DNA of 64,000 nucleotides from Tridacna crocea (taxonomy: Eukaryota > Mollusca > Bivalvia > Cardiida > Cardiidae), in contig OX031071.1 of NCBI GenBank assembly GCA_943736015.1, forward strand, positions 40,178,619 through 40,242,618. The letters run 5' to 3'. The notes below the pieces were generated by a model that searched no databases, had not been told where the DNA came from, and saw nothing but the letters and a program-made list of their open reading frames with translations. The position numbers and the translations under genes are program-made. Shown here piece after piece: positions 41,009 through 51,342 of this stretch (its first letter is position 1; every line of letters begins with the position of its first letter).

Positions 41009-41550
41009 TTATACTGCAAAGTTTTAGAATTCCAACATTTGTTAAGCATATTTTAGCTGGTTTTTGGTTTAGATAATTGAGTACGCTGACAAAATAGAAT
41101 TTCCCTTCTGATTGCCCCAATTCATCGAAAGCCGACGTCACTGGGAACTGACGTCACTGAAACCTTGGTAATACGTGCTAAAACGTGCAGCTTGGCGCAT
41201 AATCTTGATGTTAATCTTGATCGAAGCCACCATTTTGGATGTTGTGTCTGTAGTATTTTGGTACTTTGATTATTACTTTGAGTTCTTTGATTTGTTATTG
41301 TTGCGCATGCGTTCTATGACGGAAGTTATGTATAGCTACGATTGTCTGTAAAATAAATGTTAAATTGGCAGTCATCTTTGGTTTATATGCTTAACTCGGC
41401 CCTCCAAACATAACAGTGTCCATAGTGTAGTCATGTATATGGGGCTCCCGAAAGGGAAACTGCTTTTACAATGGTTTTGCCAATGTACATGATATATATT
41501 TTCGGGCTATATTATCCAATCAGATCACGAGAAATTTCTTTGCAGTATAA
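41009..41550. mobile_element. Putative 542-bp TIR element
   Basis: TTATACTGCAAAG at the left and CTTTGCAGTATAA at the right are exact 13-bp inverted ends. The interior is unique and non-coding. It begins 10 bp after the hairpin element. Confidence 0.55.
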
Positions 41551-41743
41551 TGTATTTTTTTATTATATTTTCTTAGGAAACAAAGCATTTTTTTCTTTTC
41601 GGTTTTCTTTCTGGGACTTTTGTTGTATATATTCATTTTCCTAGTTGAAAATACAGGAAAGGTTTTTAAAAAAAGATAAACTATGCTCTGTCATATAGGG
41701 GTTTAATGATTTTCTGTGTTTCATGACAACAGGAAATTCATCT

Positions 41744-42238
41744 CTAAAGGTAGTAGACCCCTAATACCTCTAATGCTGCATTGCATAAAGTTTTCTTGAT
41801 AGTTTATAAATACAGATTTATACAGGTATAATACTTTTGCACATTTTTAACGGACCAGAAAGTTCTTTATGCCAATCTTGAAATTATTTGTAGAAACTTT
41901 TGTTAGTTTCCAGAAAAGGGAGGTAATTACTATCTCTCTTTGTAATGAAAATATAGTGGTTTTAGATTTATAAATGATAAATGATAATTCTAGAAAAGAA
42001 AAAAAAAAAAAAAAAAAAAAAAACAAAGGAAAAGTGGCTTGGTTAAAGTATTCCAATAACACCCATGAAAGTATAGTGGTTTTAGATAAATTTATAAATG
42101 ATAATTCTAGAAAAGACAAAAAGGGAAAAGTGGCTTGCTTAAAGCACTACAATAACACTCTTTTTTAATTACAGCAAATTCTGTAGGATAATATTATTGT
42201 GGAAATAGATGTTTTCTATTAGGGATCTACTACGTTAA
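41744..42238 (+). mobile_element. N-family MITE (copy 3) with internal duplication
   Basis: AAAGGTAGTAGACCCCTAAT ... TTAGGGATCTACTACGTTAA are inverted ends. The block GATAATTCTAGAAAAGA...AAAGTGGCTTG occurs twice (41985-42040 and 42100-42140), the first with a 23-bp A-run. Confidence 0.8.
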
Positions 42239-42325
42239 TTTTTGATCCAAAACGGAGACTTTTATTGAAAATTTTGACTTAATCATAAAGTAGACTGGTC
42301 CTTTGACATACAGAAAATGGACCGA

Positions 42326-42378
42326 TAGCGAATAGTTTCGGCTCAGATCAGGCTGATCTGGGTCGAAACTTTTCGCTG
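42326..42378. repeat. Q-family hairpin (copy 3), loop deleted
   Basis: GCGAATAGTTTCGGCTCAGA-TCAGGCTGATCTGGGTCGAAACTTTTCGC. Confidence 0.7.
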
Positions 42379-42394
42379 ATGTATTAAGTCCCTT

Positions 42395-42700
42395 TTTCAT
42401 AGAGCCTGTATCAAATATTGATTCCTGTCTTTGCGTCTAGATTCAGACACTCCTTGCAGGTAAGTCATTATTGACGACTTTCGGACTAATTGCGATTATT
42501 CAGCTGCATCTGTGCTTAAATTCTCCATCTGCCACCTTGATTGTTTTTATAAAGGACATTATTTCTTATGCAGGTACTCATATGTAAGGTTTTACTGTTT
42601 ACAAAACGACGACATAAATGTATTTTCCAAATTAAAGGCTTGCACACGACAAGCTAAATGTGACTTAAAACTGAAATTTGTTTTTGGCTATTGGAAAATT
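42395..42700. other. Non-coding, no recognised feature
   Basis: The short frame 42512-42838 runs into the TTCG array and is not gene-like. TTGTTTTTGGCTATTGGAAAATT near 42680 faintly recalls a PB-A flank. Confidence 0.35.
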
Positions 42701-43060
42701 TTGTTCGTCCGTCCGCCCGTTAGTCCGTCAGTTCGTTCGTTCTTGCTTGCGTGCGTGCCTTCGTCCGTCGTTTGTTTGTCAGTTCGATCGTTTGCTGGAT
42801 CGTTCGTTTGCTCGTTTGTTCGTTCGTGTGTTAATTGATTAATTCATTAATTCTTGTTCATTCATTTGTTCGTTCGTTCGTTCATTCATTCATTCATTTA
42901 TTCATTTACATTCTTTATTCAACATAATATCAATTTAGACGCAAACCGTCGGACCGTTCGTCTGTCCGTCTGTTCGTTCATTCGTTCGTTCCTACGTTCA
43001 TTCATTCATTTACGTTCCATATTCAACAAAATATCAATTTAGACATAAAACCGTATGTAA
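42700..43060. repeat. Degenerate TTCG/TCCG/TTCA tetranucleotide array
   Basis: Runs of GTTCGTTCGTTC and CATTCATTCATT are broken twice by ATTCAACATAATATCAATTT-AGAC-type spacers about 105 bp apart, so a compound unit was duplicated. Confidence 0.85.
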
Positions 43061-43209
43061 TAATCTCAGCCTTTCAAGTTAAAGTTGTTTATTTGTTTAT
43101 TTTGTAATTCTTCATTATAATGACGTGTTTTATTTAATGTTTACGTGGAATTATGTAACTCTGCGTGGGCTCAATGAACTAATGAGATACAACGAAAAAA
43201 AAATATAGG

Positions 43210-43330
43210 ACTCTTGAAGTTCGCTTGCAATATGCGAGAAGGGGCACTCAGACATTTGCGTAAAGTTTCGTCTCGGATCAGCCTGCGCAGTCCACGCAGG
43301 CTAATCCGAGACGACACATTCCGTTTTTTA
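43210..43330. mobile_element. DH-family element, single-hairpin remnant
   Basis: TTGCAATATGCGAGAAGGGG-CACTCAGACATTTGCGTAAAG matches the DH left end. The hairpin is GTCTCGGATCAGCCTGCGCA / TGCGTGGACT-complement...CTAATCCGAGACGACAC. No right end was found. Confidence 0.65.
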
Positions 43331-43485
43331 TGCAATGTTCTGATTTGTTTAAGATAGCACAAAATCTAATGTAGTCGTAAAGTGCAAAACTCATGTAACT
43401 AAGCGATGGTTCATACTTTTAACTAAGCAACATGTTTAAATCATTCGGTAGAATAATCCTTAAACATGCAAAAAAATCAACGATA

Positions 43486-43553
43486 ACGAAAAGTTTCAGC
43501 CCATGTCAGCCTGCACGGACAGCGCAGGCTGACATGAGTTGAAACTTTTCGCA
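43486..43553. repeat. Q-family hairpin (copy 4)
   Basis: CGAAAAGTTTCAGCCCATGTCAGCCTGC... / GCGCAGGCTGACATGAGTTGAAACTTTTCG. Confidence 0.75.
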
Positions 43554-43849
43554 AATGTATTGAGACGCCATTGTTCAAATAACATGGCCAATTTTTCATA
43601 TACATTGTAAATGTATGTAAAATGACGTGTATTGTACGATGTTTACGTACATTTAAATAAGAAGGTGGGGGATCCACTCGAAATAACAAATGAACCGCTA
43701 GAAAATCATTACTGCACTGTACAACCTTGGCCTTACGTCATGACTGGGTCAACGCTCTAGTTAGGTACAAATGCTGAAAATAACTAATGTGTTTGTCATA
43801 GTTACGTACCACGCTCTTACAAAAGGGGGCGTAAGTTTTTTTCCCTACA

Positions 43850-44412
43850 CAAAATATAAATCGTATTTTTTCCAAAAGACTAGAATACAATTTCTTTTGA
43901 CATCTATCCTGAAATTCTTTCTTGATACTTTGGTTAGTTTCCAGAAAAGGGAGGTAATTATTATCTCCCTTTGTAAAAAGAATATAGTGGTTTTAGATTT
44001 ATAAATGATAATTCTAAGAAGGAAAAAAGGGGAAAAAGTGGCCCGGTTAATCTTGTACATTAATACTAACTTTTTAATCGTAACAAATTTTGTAGGATAA
44101 TGATCGGCTTGCATCAGTCAAAAAGGGGGCATTCGAACATTTGCGTAAAGTGCCGTCTCGGATCAGCCTGCGCAGTCCGCGCAGGCTAATCCGAGACGGT
44201 ACTTTACGAATAGATCAGATCTTGTTCTACAGTAAACTTGTGTGAAACAGACAATCACGTTAGAAGGGAAGGTGTAGTCTCGGGTTAGCCTTCGCGAAGT
44301 GAGCAGACTGATCTGAGACTACACTTTTACGCAAATGTCCGAATGCCCCTTGTCCCATATTGCAGGCCTTATCATAGTGGAAATAGCTGTCTTCTGTTAT
44401 GAGTCTACTTTT
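43850..44412 (+). mobile_element. N-family MITE (copy 4) split by a DH element
   Basis: N blocks (GGGAGGTAATTATTATCTCC, GAATATAGTGGTTTTAGATT, AACAAATTTTGTAGGATAAT) break at 44105 and resume at 44369 with ATCATAGTGGAAATAGCTG. Confidence 0.75.
44106..44368. mobile_element. DH double-hairpin MITE, nested
   Basis: Ends GGCTTGCATCAGTCAAAAAG and the complement of GGCCTGCAATATGGGACAAG extend to GGGGCATTCG-ACATTTGCGTAAA. Inside are two separate hairpins: GTCTCGGATCAGCCTGCGCA / TGCGCAGGC-TAATCCGAGAC, and GTAGTCTCGGGTTAGCC / GATCTGAGACTACAC. Confidence 0.8.
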
Positions 44413-44789
44413 TTAAGGTTTGACCTGTGTAATGGAAAACAGCTATTTCCACTAAACTATCATCCTGCAAAATTAGCTATAATTAGAAATGAGTATTATT
44501 GAACTACTTTCACCGATTCATTTTTTTCCATTTTTTTTTTCCTTCATTGAATTATCATTTATAAATCTAAAAACCACTATATTCTCAATTTAAAAAGAGA
44601 TAATAATTACCTCCCTTTTCAGAAAACTAACAAAAGTATCAAAAAATAATTTCAGGATAGACATAAACGGAATTTCTGATCCGTTAGAAATGTGCAAAAA
44701 CATTATTCTGCATAGATCCTTATTTATCCTTATTTATCAACCAATTATAGAATTTTCACCGGAAGTGCATTACACAAAACTAACCTTAA
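44413..44789 (+). mobile_element. M-family MITE (copy 5)
   Basis: TTAAGGTTTGACCTGTGTAA ... TTACACAAAACTAACCTTAA. Both ends are slightly mutated. Confidence 0.85.
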
Positions 44790-44794
44790 GCGCT

Positions 44795-45165
44795 TTAAGG
44801 TACCAGACCCGTAACACTTCTAGTGCGGCATCGACTAAAATTTCTTTCTAGTTGAAAAATACGGATTTGTACAGATATGATACTTTTGCAATTTTTCAAC
44901 CGAACAGAAATTTCTTTGATATCTATCTTAAAATTATTTGTTGATACTTTAGTTAGTTTCCAGGAAAGGGAGGTAATTATTATCTCCCTTTGTAAAAAGA
45001 ATATAGCGGTTTTAGATTTTTAAATGATAATTCTAAGAAGGATAAAAAGTAAAAGAGTGGCTCGGTTAATGTTGTACAATAATACTAATTTTTAATTGTA
45101 GCAAATTTTATACGATAAAATTGTAGTGGAAATAGCTGTTTTCTATTAATGGACAACAACCTTAA
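44795..45165 (+). mobile_element. N-family MITE (copy 5), complete
   Basis: TTAAGGTACCAGACCCGTAA ... TTAATGGACAACAACCTTAA, 371 bp. Its empty TTAA (GTGGCTCGGTTAATGTTG) at 45058 is the unoccupied site for the PB-B insertion seen at 5500. Confidence 0.85.
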
Positions 45166-45437
45166 ACTATATTTTAGTTACAAAATGACAGATTTCACTT
45201 ATTGGCTGATATCTTTTCCTGGTTTTCAATGAAATTGAACTCATGGTCTTCAAGCAATTGCCGAGACATTCTTTCAGTGACCTGCAACTTGGAAGTTCGT
45301 GGGTTGAAGCCCCCACCCCCCCCCACCCCGTCACAACAAACTAGAACGTTTTACCATAACTAGAAGGCCCTGAAGGGTTAAGCATACATTAGGAATTCAT
45401 TATGCAAAAGACAAAACAAAAATGACATTTTCAACTC

Positions 45438-46000
45438 AAAATGGCTACATTTACATTACTCTTTGTTGATTTTTTTCAAACTCAACAGGGTACAAAAAGC
45501 TATTGATGGGATAAACAAGCTGAAAAATTCACGAAAATCTGATCACAAATAAATACTTTATCATGTAAACAAGCAGTGAAATTGTTCAATTTGAAATGAC
45601 TACTTTTCCCATACCGTTTGTCGAATTATTTTCAGAATCAATATGGTTAAAGCTATTGATAAGATAACCAAAGTGTGTAAGTTTCAAGGAAGTCTGACCA
45701 AAAATACAGACTTTATCGCATACACAAGAAATGGAAATTTCGAGCTTGAAATGGCTACTTTTCTCATACTGTGTATCGGATTTTTTTAAAAATCGATATG
45801 GCTAAGCTATTGATGAGATGAACAAACGTTGTAAGTTTCACGAAAATCTGACCAAAAATGAAGACTTTATCGAGTAAACAAGAAAAAGACTAACGGACAG
45901 ACGGACAGACGGACGGACGGACAGATAGACGTACGGACGGACGACAGAAACCACGCCATGACATAAGCTCTGCTGGCTTTCAGCCAGTAGAGCTAACAAA
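45438..46000 (+). repeat. Three ~155-bp units with a GACG tail and hairpin end
   Basis: AAATGGCTAC starts near 45438, 45594 and 45750, each followed by AAGCTATTGATGRGATAAAC and CACGAAAATCTGACCAAAAA. Then GACGGACGG repeats (45893-45945) and the hairpin AGCTCTGCTGGCTTTCAGCC-AGTAGAGCT. The layout suggests a retroelement or its 3' end. Confidence 0.7.
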
Positions 46001-46189
46001 ACCGTAAAGCGGGTTACAGTCGAGGTAGGTCGTATAATTTCGGACGGCTTCAAAACAAAGTCATACTGCCGATATATGCCCGACTGTACCACGAGGTAAC
46101 ATGTCTCTAATACGATTTATGTACTACAGTTCCGTTTGAAGTACATCCATCTCGTTTTAAGCGGGTTGTCACTCCGCCGAATTACAGAA

Positions 46190-46460
46190 CGGGATAAACG
46201 GAAACAAATTTTGAGCTGGTTCAAAGCACCCATCAGTTCTTAGTTCGTCCGTGAAATTCGTAAACAGATCGTAAAAGTTTGCTTCAGAAAACATTGTGGG
46301 AAAAGGAGAAAATGCTGGTAACCAGCATTTTCTCCTTTTCCCACAATGTTTTCTACCCTTCACAAAACAAATTTCAAATTTTCAGTCACTTTTATTTTGT
46401 AGTCTACAAATGCTTTCGATTTGGACACACCTAAAATTTTGTTGTTTGGTAAAGAGTTAA
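46190..46460 (-). mobile_element. PB-A MITE, outer left end lost
   Basis: Near-perfect hairpin AACATTGTGGGAAAAGGAG ... CTCCTTTTCCCACAATGTT and right part to GGTAAAGAGTTAA. The left outer sequence is not recognisable as PB-A. Confidence 0.75.
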
Positions 46461-46559
46461 GTCCGTTTGGTAACAACTTTCGTGACCGTAGTAAGAACGA
46501 AGTCGGTGTGACGGGGGTATAACCAATTGACCATAAAGGTCCAAATTATAAAGATAGAG

Positions 46560-48235
46560 CTCAACCAAGGAAGACTTAGGAGCGCATAAACTTAGCCTGT
46601 AAATAAGGACCAAATTCATTAACACAGCAAGTGGACTGGAAAGGACCTAATGTAAAGATATAACCATTATGGAACAGGAATAAATGTACATGTAGAGACA
46701 AGGGACAAAAGAAAACCGAATGTACAGATAGAGAGATGGGACAATAGAGGTCTAGATATACAGATAGAGCCAATGGAAGAATAGATGTCTAAATGTACAG
46801 ATGGAGTCAATGGGTCAACAGAGGTCTAAATGTACAGATAGAGTCAATGGGGCAACAGAGGTCTAAATGTACAGATAGAGTCAATGGGGCAATATAGGTC
46901 TAAATGTACAGATAGAGTCAATTGGGCAATAGATGTCTAAATGTACAGATAGAGCCAATGAGGCAATAGAGGTCTAAATGTACAGATAGAGTCAATGGGG
47001 CAATAGACGTCTAAATGTACAGATAGAGCCAAGTCCAATAGAGGTCTAAAATTACAGATAGAGTCAATGGGACAATAGAGGTCTAAATGTACAGATAGAG
47101 CCAATGAGGCAATAGAGGTCTAGATGTACAGATAGAGCCAATTGAGCAATAGAGGTCTAGATGTACAGATGGAGCCAATGGGGCAATAGAGGTCTAAAAG
47201 TACAGATAGAGTCAATGGGACAATAGAGGTATAAATGTACAGATAGTGTCAATGGGGCAATGGAGGGCAATAGAGGTCTAAATGTACAGATAGAGTCAAT
47301 GGGGCAATAGAGGTCTAAATGTACAGATATAGCCAAGGGCTAATAGAAGTCCAAGCCAAGGGACGATGGGGGACAAGGCGAATACATATAGCCAAGGAAA
47401 AATTGAGTTCCAAATAATTAACTCATCACCAAACGACAATATTTTAGGTTTGTCCAAATTGAAAACATTTGAAGACAACAAAATAAAAGTGACTGAAAAA
47501 TTGAAATTTGTTTTGTGAAGGGTAGAAAACATTATGGGATAGGGAGAAAATGCTGGTTACCAGCATTTTCTCCTTTTCCCACAATGTTTTCTAACGGCTT
47601 CTTTTTCAGGGACGTCAAAAGTAGGGATTGTGAGGTTAAGTATAGCCAAGTTTCAATTGAGGACTAAATGTACAGATATAGCCAAGCGGCAATGGAGGAC
47701 AAACGAACAAGTTTAACCAAGGGTCAATGCAGAATCAAATATATAGGTATAGCCAAGGGCAACGGAGGACCAAATGCGCCGATAAACGCACCAAATGCGC
47801 CGACCAAATGCGCTGATATAAACAATGTATAATAGATGACCAAGTATACAGATATAGCTTATGGGCAATGGAGGTCCTCATGCACAAATATAGCGAAGGG
47901 AAAATGGAGGACCAAATGTATAGATATAGCCAAAGAGCAATAAAGAACTAAATGTAAAGGTGTAGCCAAGGGGCAATCGAGTAATATACAGATAGCCAAG
48001 GCGCAATGGAGGTCCGAAAGAACAGGAACGACGTGGGAACAGACAAATATATATAGCCATGGGGCAATTGAGTTCCAAACGATTCTGTATAGCTAAGGGG
48101 CAATAGAGGACCTGATGTACGGCAAAAGTCAGGGGACAATGGAGAACCAAATGTACAGATATAGCCAAGGGGCAATCGAGGTCCGAACGAACAAGTATAG
48201 TCAAGGGGCAAGGGAGGTCGAAATGTTGAAACTAA
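46560..48235 (+). repeat. 37-bp minisatellite, ~1.7 kb, split by PB-A
   Basis: The unit GGTCTAAATGTACAGATAGAGTCAATGGGGCAATAGA (37 bp, variants) is most regular at 46780-47340 and degenerates outward to CCAAGGGGCAATGGAGG-type units up to 48235. PB-A lies at 47418-47639. Frames across it (47878-48253) are repeat artefacts. Confidence 0.9.
47418..47639 (+). mobile_element. PB-A MITE nested in the minisatellite
   Basis: TTAACTCATCACC...GTGAGGTTAA. Flanks TTGAGTTCCAAATAA and GTATAGCCAAG match the uninterrupted unit TTGAGTTCCAAACGATTCT-GTATAGC at 48067-48093. Confidence 0.9.
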
Positions 48236-48265
48236 ACAGATATAGTAAGACATAGTTATTCAGCC

Positions 48266-48709
48266 ATGAAGGACAGAACGAACTTAAATAACCTTAGGTC
48301 ACGGAGTTCCTTGCGCTATTTTTGGAGTAAAATTATGTTAAAAAAGCAACATGTTTTCCTTTTTACGGAAACATATACTGTGGGTATTTATGAGAACCAT
48401 GCGATCGCGACAATTTTAGAGGAGAAAACATTATTCTTTATAACCCCGTCAAATCTGAGACACTTGGAGGACAAATTCTTTGAGCGAAGAACGTATTTTA
48501 CAACGGACAGTGACGGGGTCTATTGTCCTTTATTTCAGTTAGTACGTGCGCGAGCGCACGACAGAAATTTCCTCAGGTACATAAAGAAAATATCTATGTC
48601 ACGTGCTCGGCTGCATTGCATCACAGCCGTTGCTTTATCTATAAATACAACAAGATATCATACTGGTTCACAGCGGTGCTTCGTAGAAGGAATTCGTAGA
48701 CGTCATTGA
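48266..48709 (+). CDS. Hypothetical ORF, 147 codons
   Basis: It is the longest complete ATG-started frame outside the GPCR and the repeats. The protein is basic, with ETYTVGIYENHAIATILEEK near 36-55 and a C-terminal RCFVEGIRRRH. No signal peptide, membrane segment or family motif is recognised. It begins just after the degenerate minisatellite edge, and its codon use is unremarkable. It may be a young or lineage-restricted gene, part of an unrecognised repeat, or chance. Confidence 0.25.
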   Translation: MKDRTNLNNLRSRSSLRYFWSKIMLKKQHVFLFTETYTVGIYENHAIATILEEKTLFFITPSNLRHLEDKFFERRTYFTTDSDGVYCPLFQLVRARAHDRNFLRYIKKISMSRARLHCITAVALSINTTRYHTGSQRCFVEGIRRRH

Positions 48710-48912
48710 TCGTTGGATGTATTTATATACCTTAACTCACGTGTGAAAGTATAAATCACGCATAAGTGTTTCTCACGACAAGCGGAAAATATGCATAAGC
48801 TACACTCGATTGTGAATGAGGCGGAAGGAAGGCAGATGTAAGTATTATTATGACGAAAATTACTTAAAATATTTTACTCTTTCTTTTCCAATGGTAGTGT
48901 AAATAGATTTTG
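48710..48912. other. Non-coding, no recognised feature
   Basis: Short AT-rich spacer. Confidence 0.3.
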
Positions 48913-48978
48913 CGGAAGATGTAGATCAAGATCAGACTGCACGTTCCGTGCAGTCTGATCTTGGATCTACATCATCCG
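48913..48978. repeat. P-family hairpin (copy 5)
   Basis: CGGAAGATGTAGATCAAGAT / ATCTTGGATCTACATCATCCG. The outer arm changed from ACAGTGT to AAGATGT on the left and matches ACATCAT on the right, so pairing is largely kept. Confidence 0.8.
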
Positions 48979-49154
48979 TAAATTGGCGGTAAACTGTTAC
49001 AATAACGGTCATTAGAAGCATAAGATCTTTACTTGTAGAACTAGAAACAAAGAGTCATATCTGTCTATTTGGAAATAAAAAAGAGAATTAAAGAAATGAA
49101 AGAACTAAAGTAAGTGATTTTTTTGGAAAATTAATTATTTCATTTATGTAATAT

Positions 49155-49225
49155 GTCTAAATTATTATTACTACTACTACTGTTATTATTACTGTTACTA
49201 TATCAACTATTATTACTACTGATAA

Positions 49226-49264
<39 letters not shown>

Positions 49265-49552
49265 TAAGGAAATGCAACAACTGAAAACTTTAGTGACTCT
49301 TCTTTTGAAAAAACTCAAGTATTTAATTTATGTATTGTTTCTATATTATTACCACTTCTACTACTACTACCACTACTACTACTATTATGATTATAATTAT
49401 CATTTTTATTATCATTATTGTTGTTTCCATCATCATCATCGTCATCATCATCATCATCATCATGGTCAGCATTGCGACGTGGTCCTCGTTGTCTTCATCA
49501 TTATCGTCATCACCATCATCATCACAATCATCATCATCATCATCCACCTAAT
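49155..49552. repeat. ATT and TCA trinucleotide arrays
   Basis: (ATA/ATT)n at 49157-49263 and (ACT/ATC)n at 49355-49550. Poly-His, Ile/Thr and Asp/Met frames over them are artefacts. Confidence 0.95.
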
Positions 49553-49746
49553 GAGATTTGTATAACATCACCTTTCATCATATGGACGCAGTTTTAGAAT
49601 ACTCGGATAATCAGTAATCGGTGCGGGGAACTAACATCTATCGGCTAATCTATTACGGGATTACCCGAGTCTTAGCCGAATCTGTACGAATTTTTCCAAG
49701 GAAAGTCGATGTTTCATGAATCTGCATAAGACAGGATGGCCCTTCC

Positions 49747-49986
49747 TTAAGACTGTACCAAACGACAAAATTTTAGACTGGTCCAAATTCAAAGCATCTG
49801 CAGACGACAAATAAAATGATACTAAAATGACTAGATTTGCTTTAAAAAGGATAGAAAACATTGTGGGAAAAGGAGAAAATGCATTTTCTCCTTTTCCCAT
49901 GATGTTTTCAAATGCATTTGACATTTTTTTTTTTTTGGCGGGGGGGGGGGGGCGGGCGTGCTCTAAAAGTCAGGATTATGGGTTAA
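49747..49986 (+). mobile_element. PB-A MITE with shortened loop and G-run
   Basis: TTAAGACTGTACC...GGGTTAA. The loop centre GCTGGTTACCAGC is missing (GGAGAAAATGCATTTTCTCC), and a T/G homopolymer run sits in the right flank. Confidence 0.75.
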
Positions 49987-49989
49987 AGA

Positions 49990-50635
49990 GTGAAAACATT
50001 GTTTGATATTTATAACGGTAGAGTATCGTACTCGAGTAGCTAAGTCAGTATTGGACAGAGAGTCGACTATTCGATCTCTGACTCGGCCAATTTTTTTTCG
50101 ACGACTGATTATACACTGAAAGGAACTTCTAAAAGGCCACTTTTAAGCTGTAATTTCCAACATACCTTTTCTCGCGTCCTCTGCCTATAAAACGGGCAGC
50201 CTTTTTGGTTTCATTTTTTTTGCAGAATAATTGAGCGGTCCGAAAACATTCCTGAGCCAAATTCTGAGCAAAATTCATTCATTTTTTATTGCGGAAGACA
50301 ACTATTTGTCGTTCATTCACTCAACATCGTAAATTGAAATATTAAGTTTTTGAAAACTTCATGCTTATCTTTTGGATTACATTTTTTTTTTTACAGTAAA
50401 TCATTTTCATGTTTCTTCTATTGCTTAGAAAAGTTCTGTATTTTATGCTCCTCTTTTTATACTGTTTTGGCCCGTAGACACGACGCATGCGCAAACAAAT
50501 AGTTTTCATTTTTTTCGAAAAAGAGAGTTCTTCTATTGACAATATCGAGAATCTTTTCATTAAAATACCATTGTTAAAGTCCAAATATATGTTACAGTTT
50601 TATGTACACTTCTTTTACTTGATCCAATTTATAGG
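49990..50635. other. Non-coding, no recognised feature
   Basis: TATCGTACTCGAGTAGCTAA...GTCGACTATTCGATC at 50026-50075 is tRNA-like in tone but lacks paired A and B boxes. Not called. Confidence 0.3.
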
Positions 50636-50760
50636 AGAAACACTTAGCATTTTCTCCTTTTCCCACATTGTTTTCAAAAGGTTTCTAATTCAGGGTCAAA
50701 CAAATCAGGGATTGTTTGGTAAAGGGTTAGGCAGGTCTCTCTCTCTCTCTCTCTCTCCAG
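50636..50760 (+). mobile_element. PB-A right half followed by (TC)n
   Basis: GCATTTTCTCCTTTTCCCAC through TTTGGTAAAGGGTTA, then a 24-bp TC run (50735-50758). Confidence 0.75.
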
Positions 50761-50813
50761 CTGTAACGATGAATCGTTAAACATTTGCTGAATTGTACAC
50801 GATAGAAACAAAC

Positions 50814-51075
50814 GAACTGCAACACGCGAAAAAGGCACATTCGGACATTTACGTAAAGTGTCGTCTCGGATCAACTTGCGCAGTCAGCGCCAGCTAAACC
50901 GAAAAGAAACTTTCCGTTATGATGTAGTTTTCTTTTTTGTGCAAATCTACTGAAGAAGAAAATCAAATGTTGTCGTAAAGTGCCGTCTCGGATTAGCCTG
51001 CGCGGACTGCGCAGGCTAATCCTAGACGACACTTTACGCAAAATTCCAAGTACCCCTTTTTGCGTGTTTTAAGCC
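50814..51075. mobile_element. DH double-hairpin MITE (second complete copy)
   Basis: Left CAACACGCGAAAAAGGCACA-TTCGGACATTTACGTAAAG. Right CTTTACGCAAAATTCC...CCCCTTTTTGCGTGTT. Two hairpins: a degenerate one at 50858-50915 and a near-perfect one at 50980-51040 (TCTCGGATTAGCCTGCGCGG). Confidence 0.75.
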
Positions 51076-51342
51076 AATTGTAAAACACGTTAATTAACGA
51101 CATACGTAGATCTACAGATTTTACGTTGTTTAACTAGACACCATGTGACCTTTTGAACGGAAAAAAAATGTTGACAAGCCCCTAATTAGCTTTTGAATAC
51201 GTAGTGATATTTCCCACAAGGTTTTCTACCTTTTTTTAAAACTATTTCCATACAATTTAATACCAGTTTTTTTTTCATGAACCTTACCGAGTTCTGATTG
51301 GCTGATTATTTTTTCATAGCTCCACGAAAAAAAAAGTACCTT

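Noticed and set aside
47878..48253. Two ~100-codon ORFs rich in Pro/Leu/Gly/Tyr (-)
   Set aside because: They read through degenerate units of the 37-bp minisatellite.
49272..49565. His/Tyr-rich and Ile/Asp-rich ORFs
   Set aside because: Translation of trinucleotide repeats on both strands.
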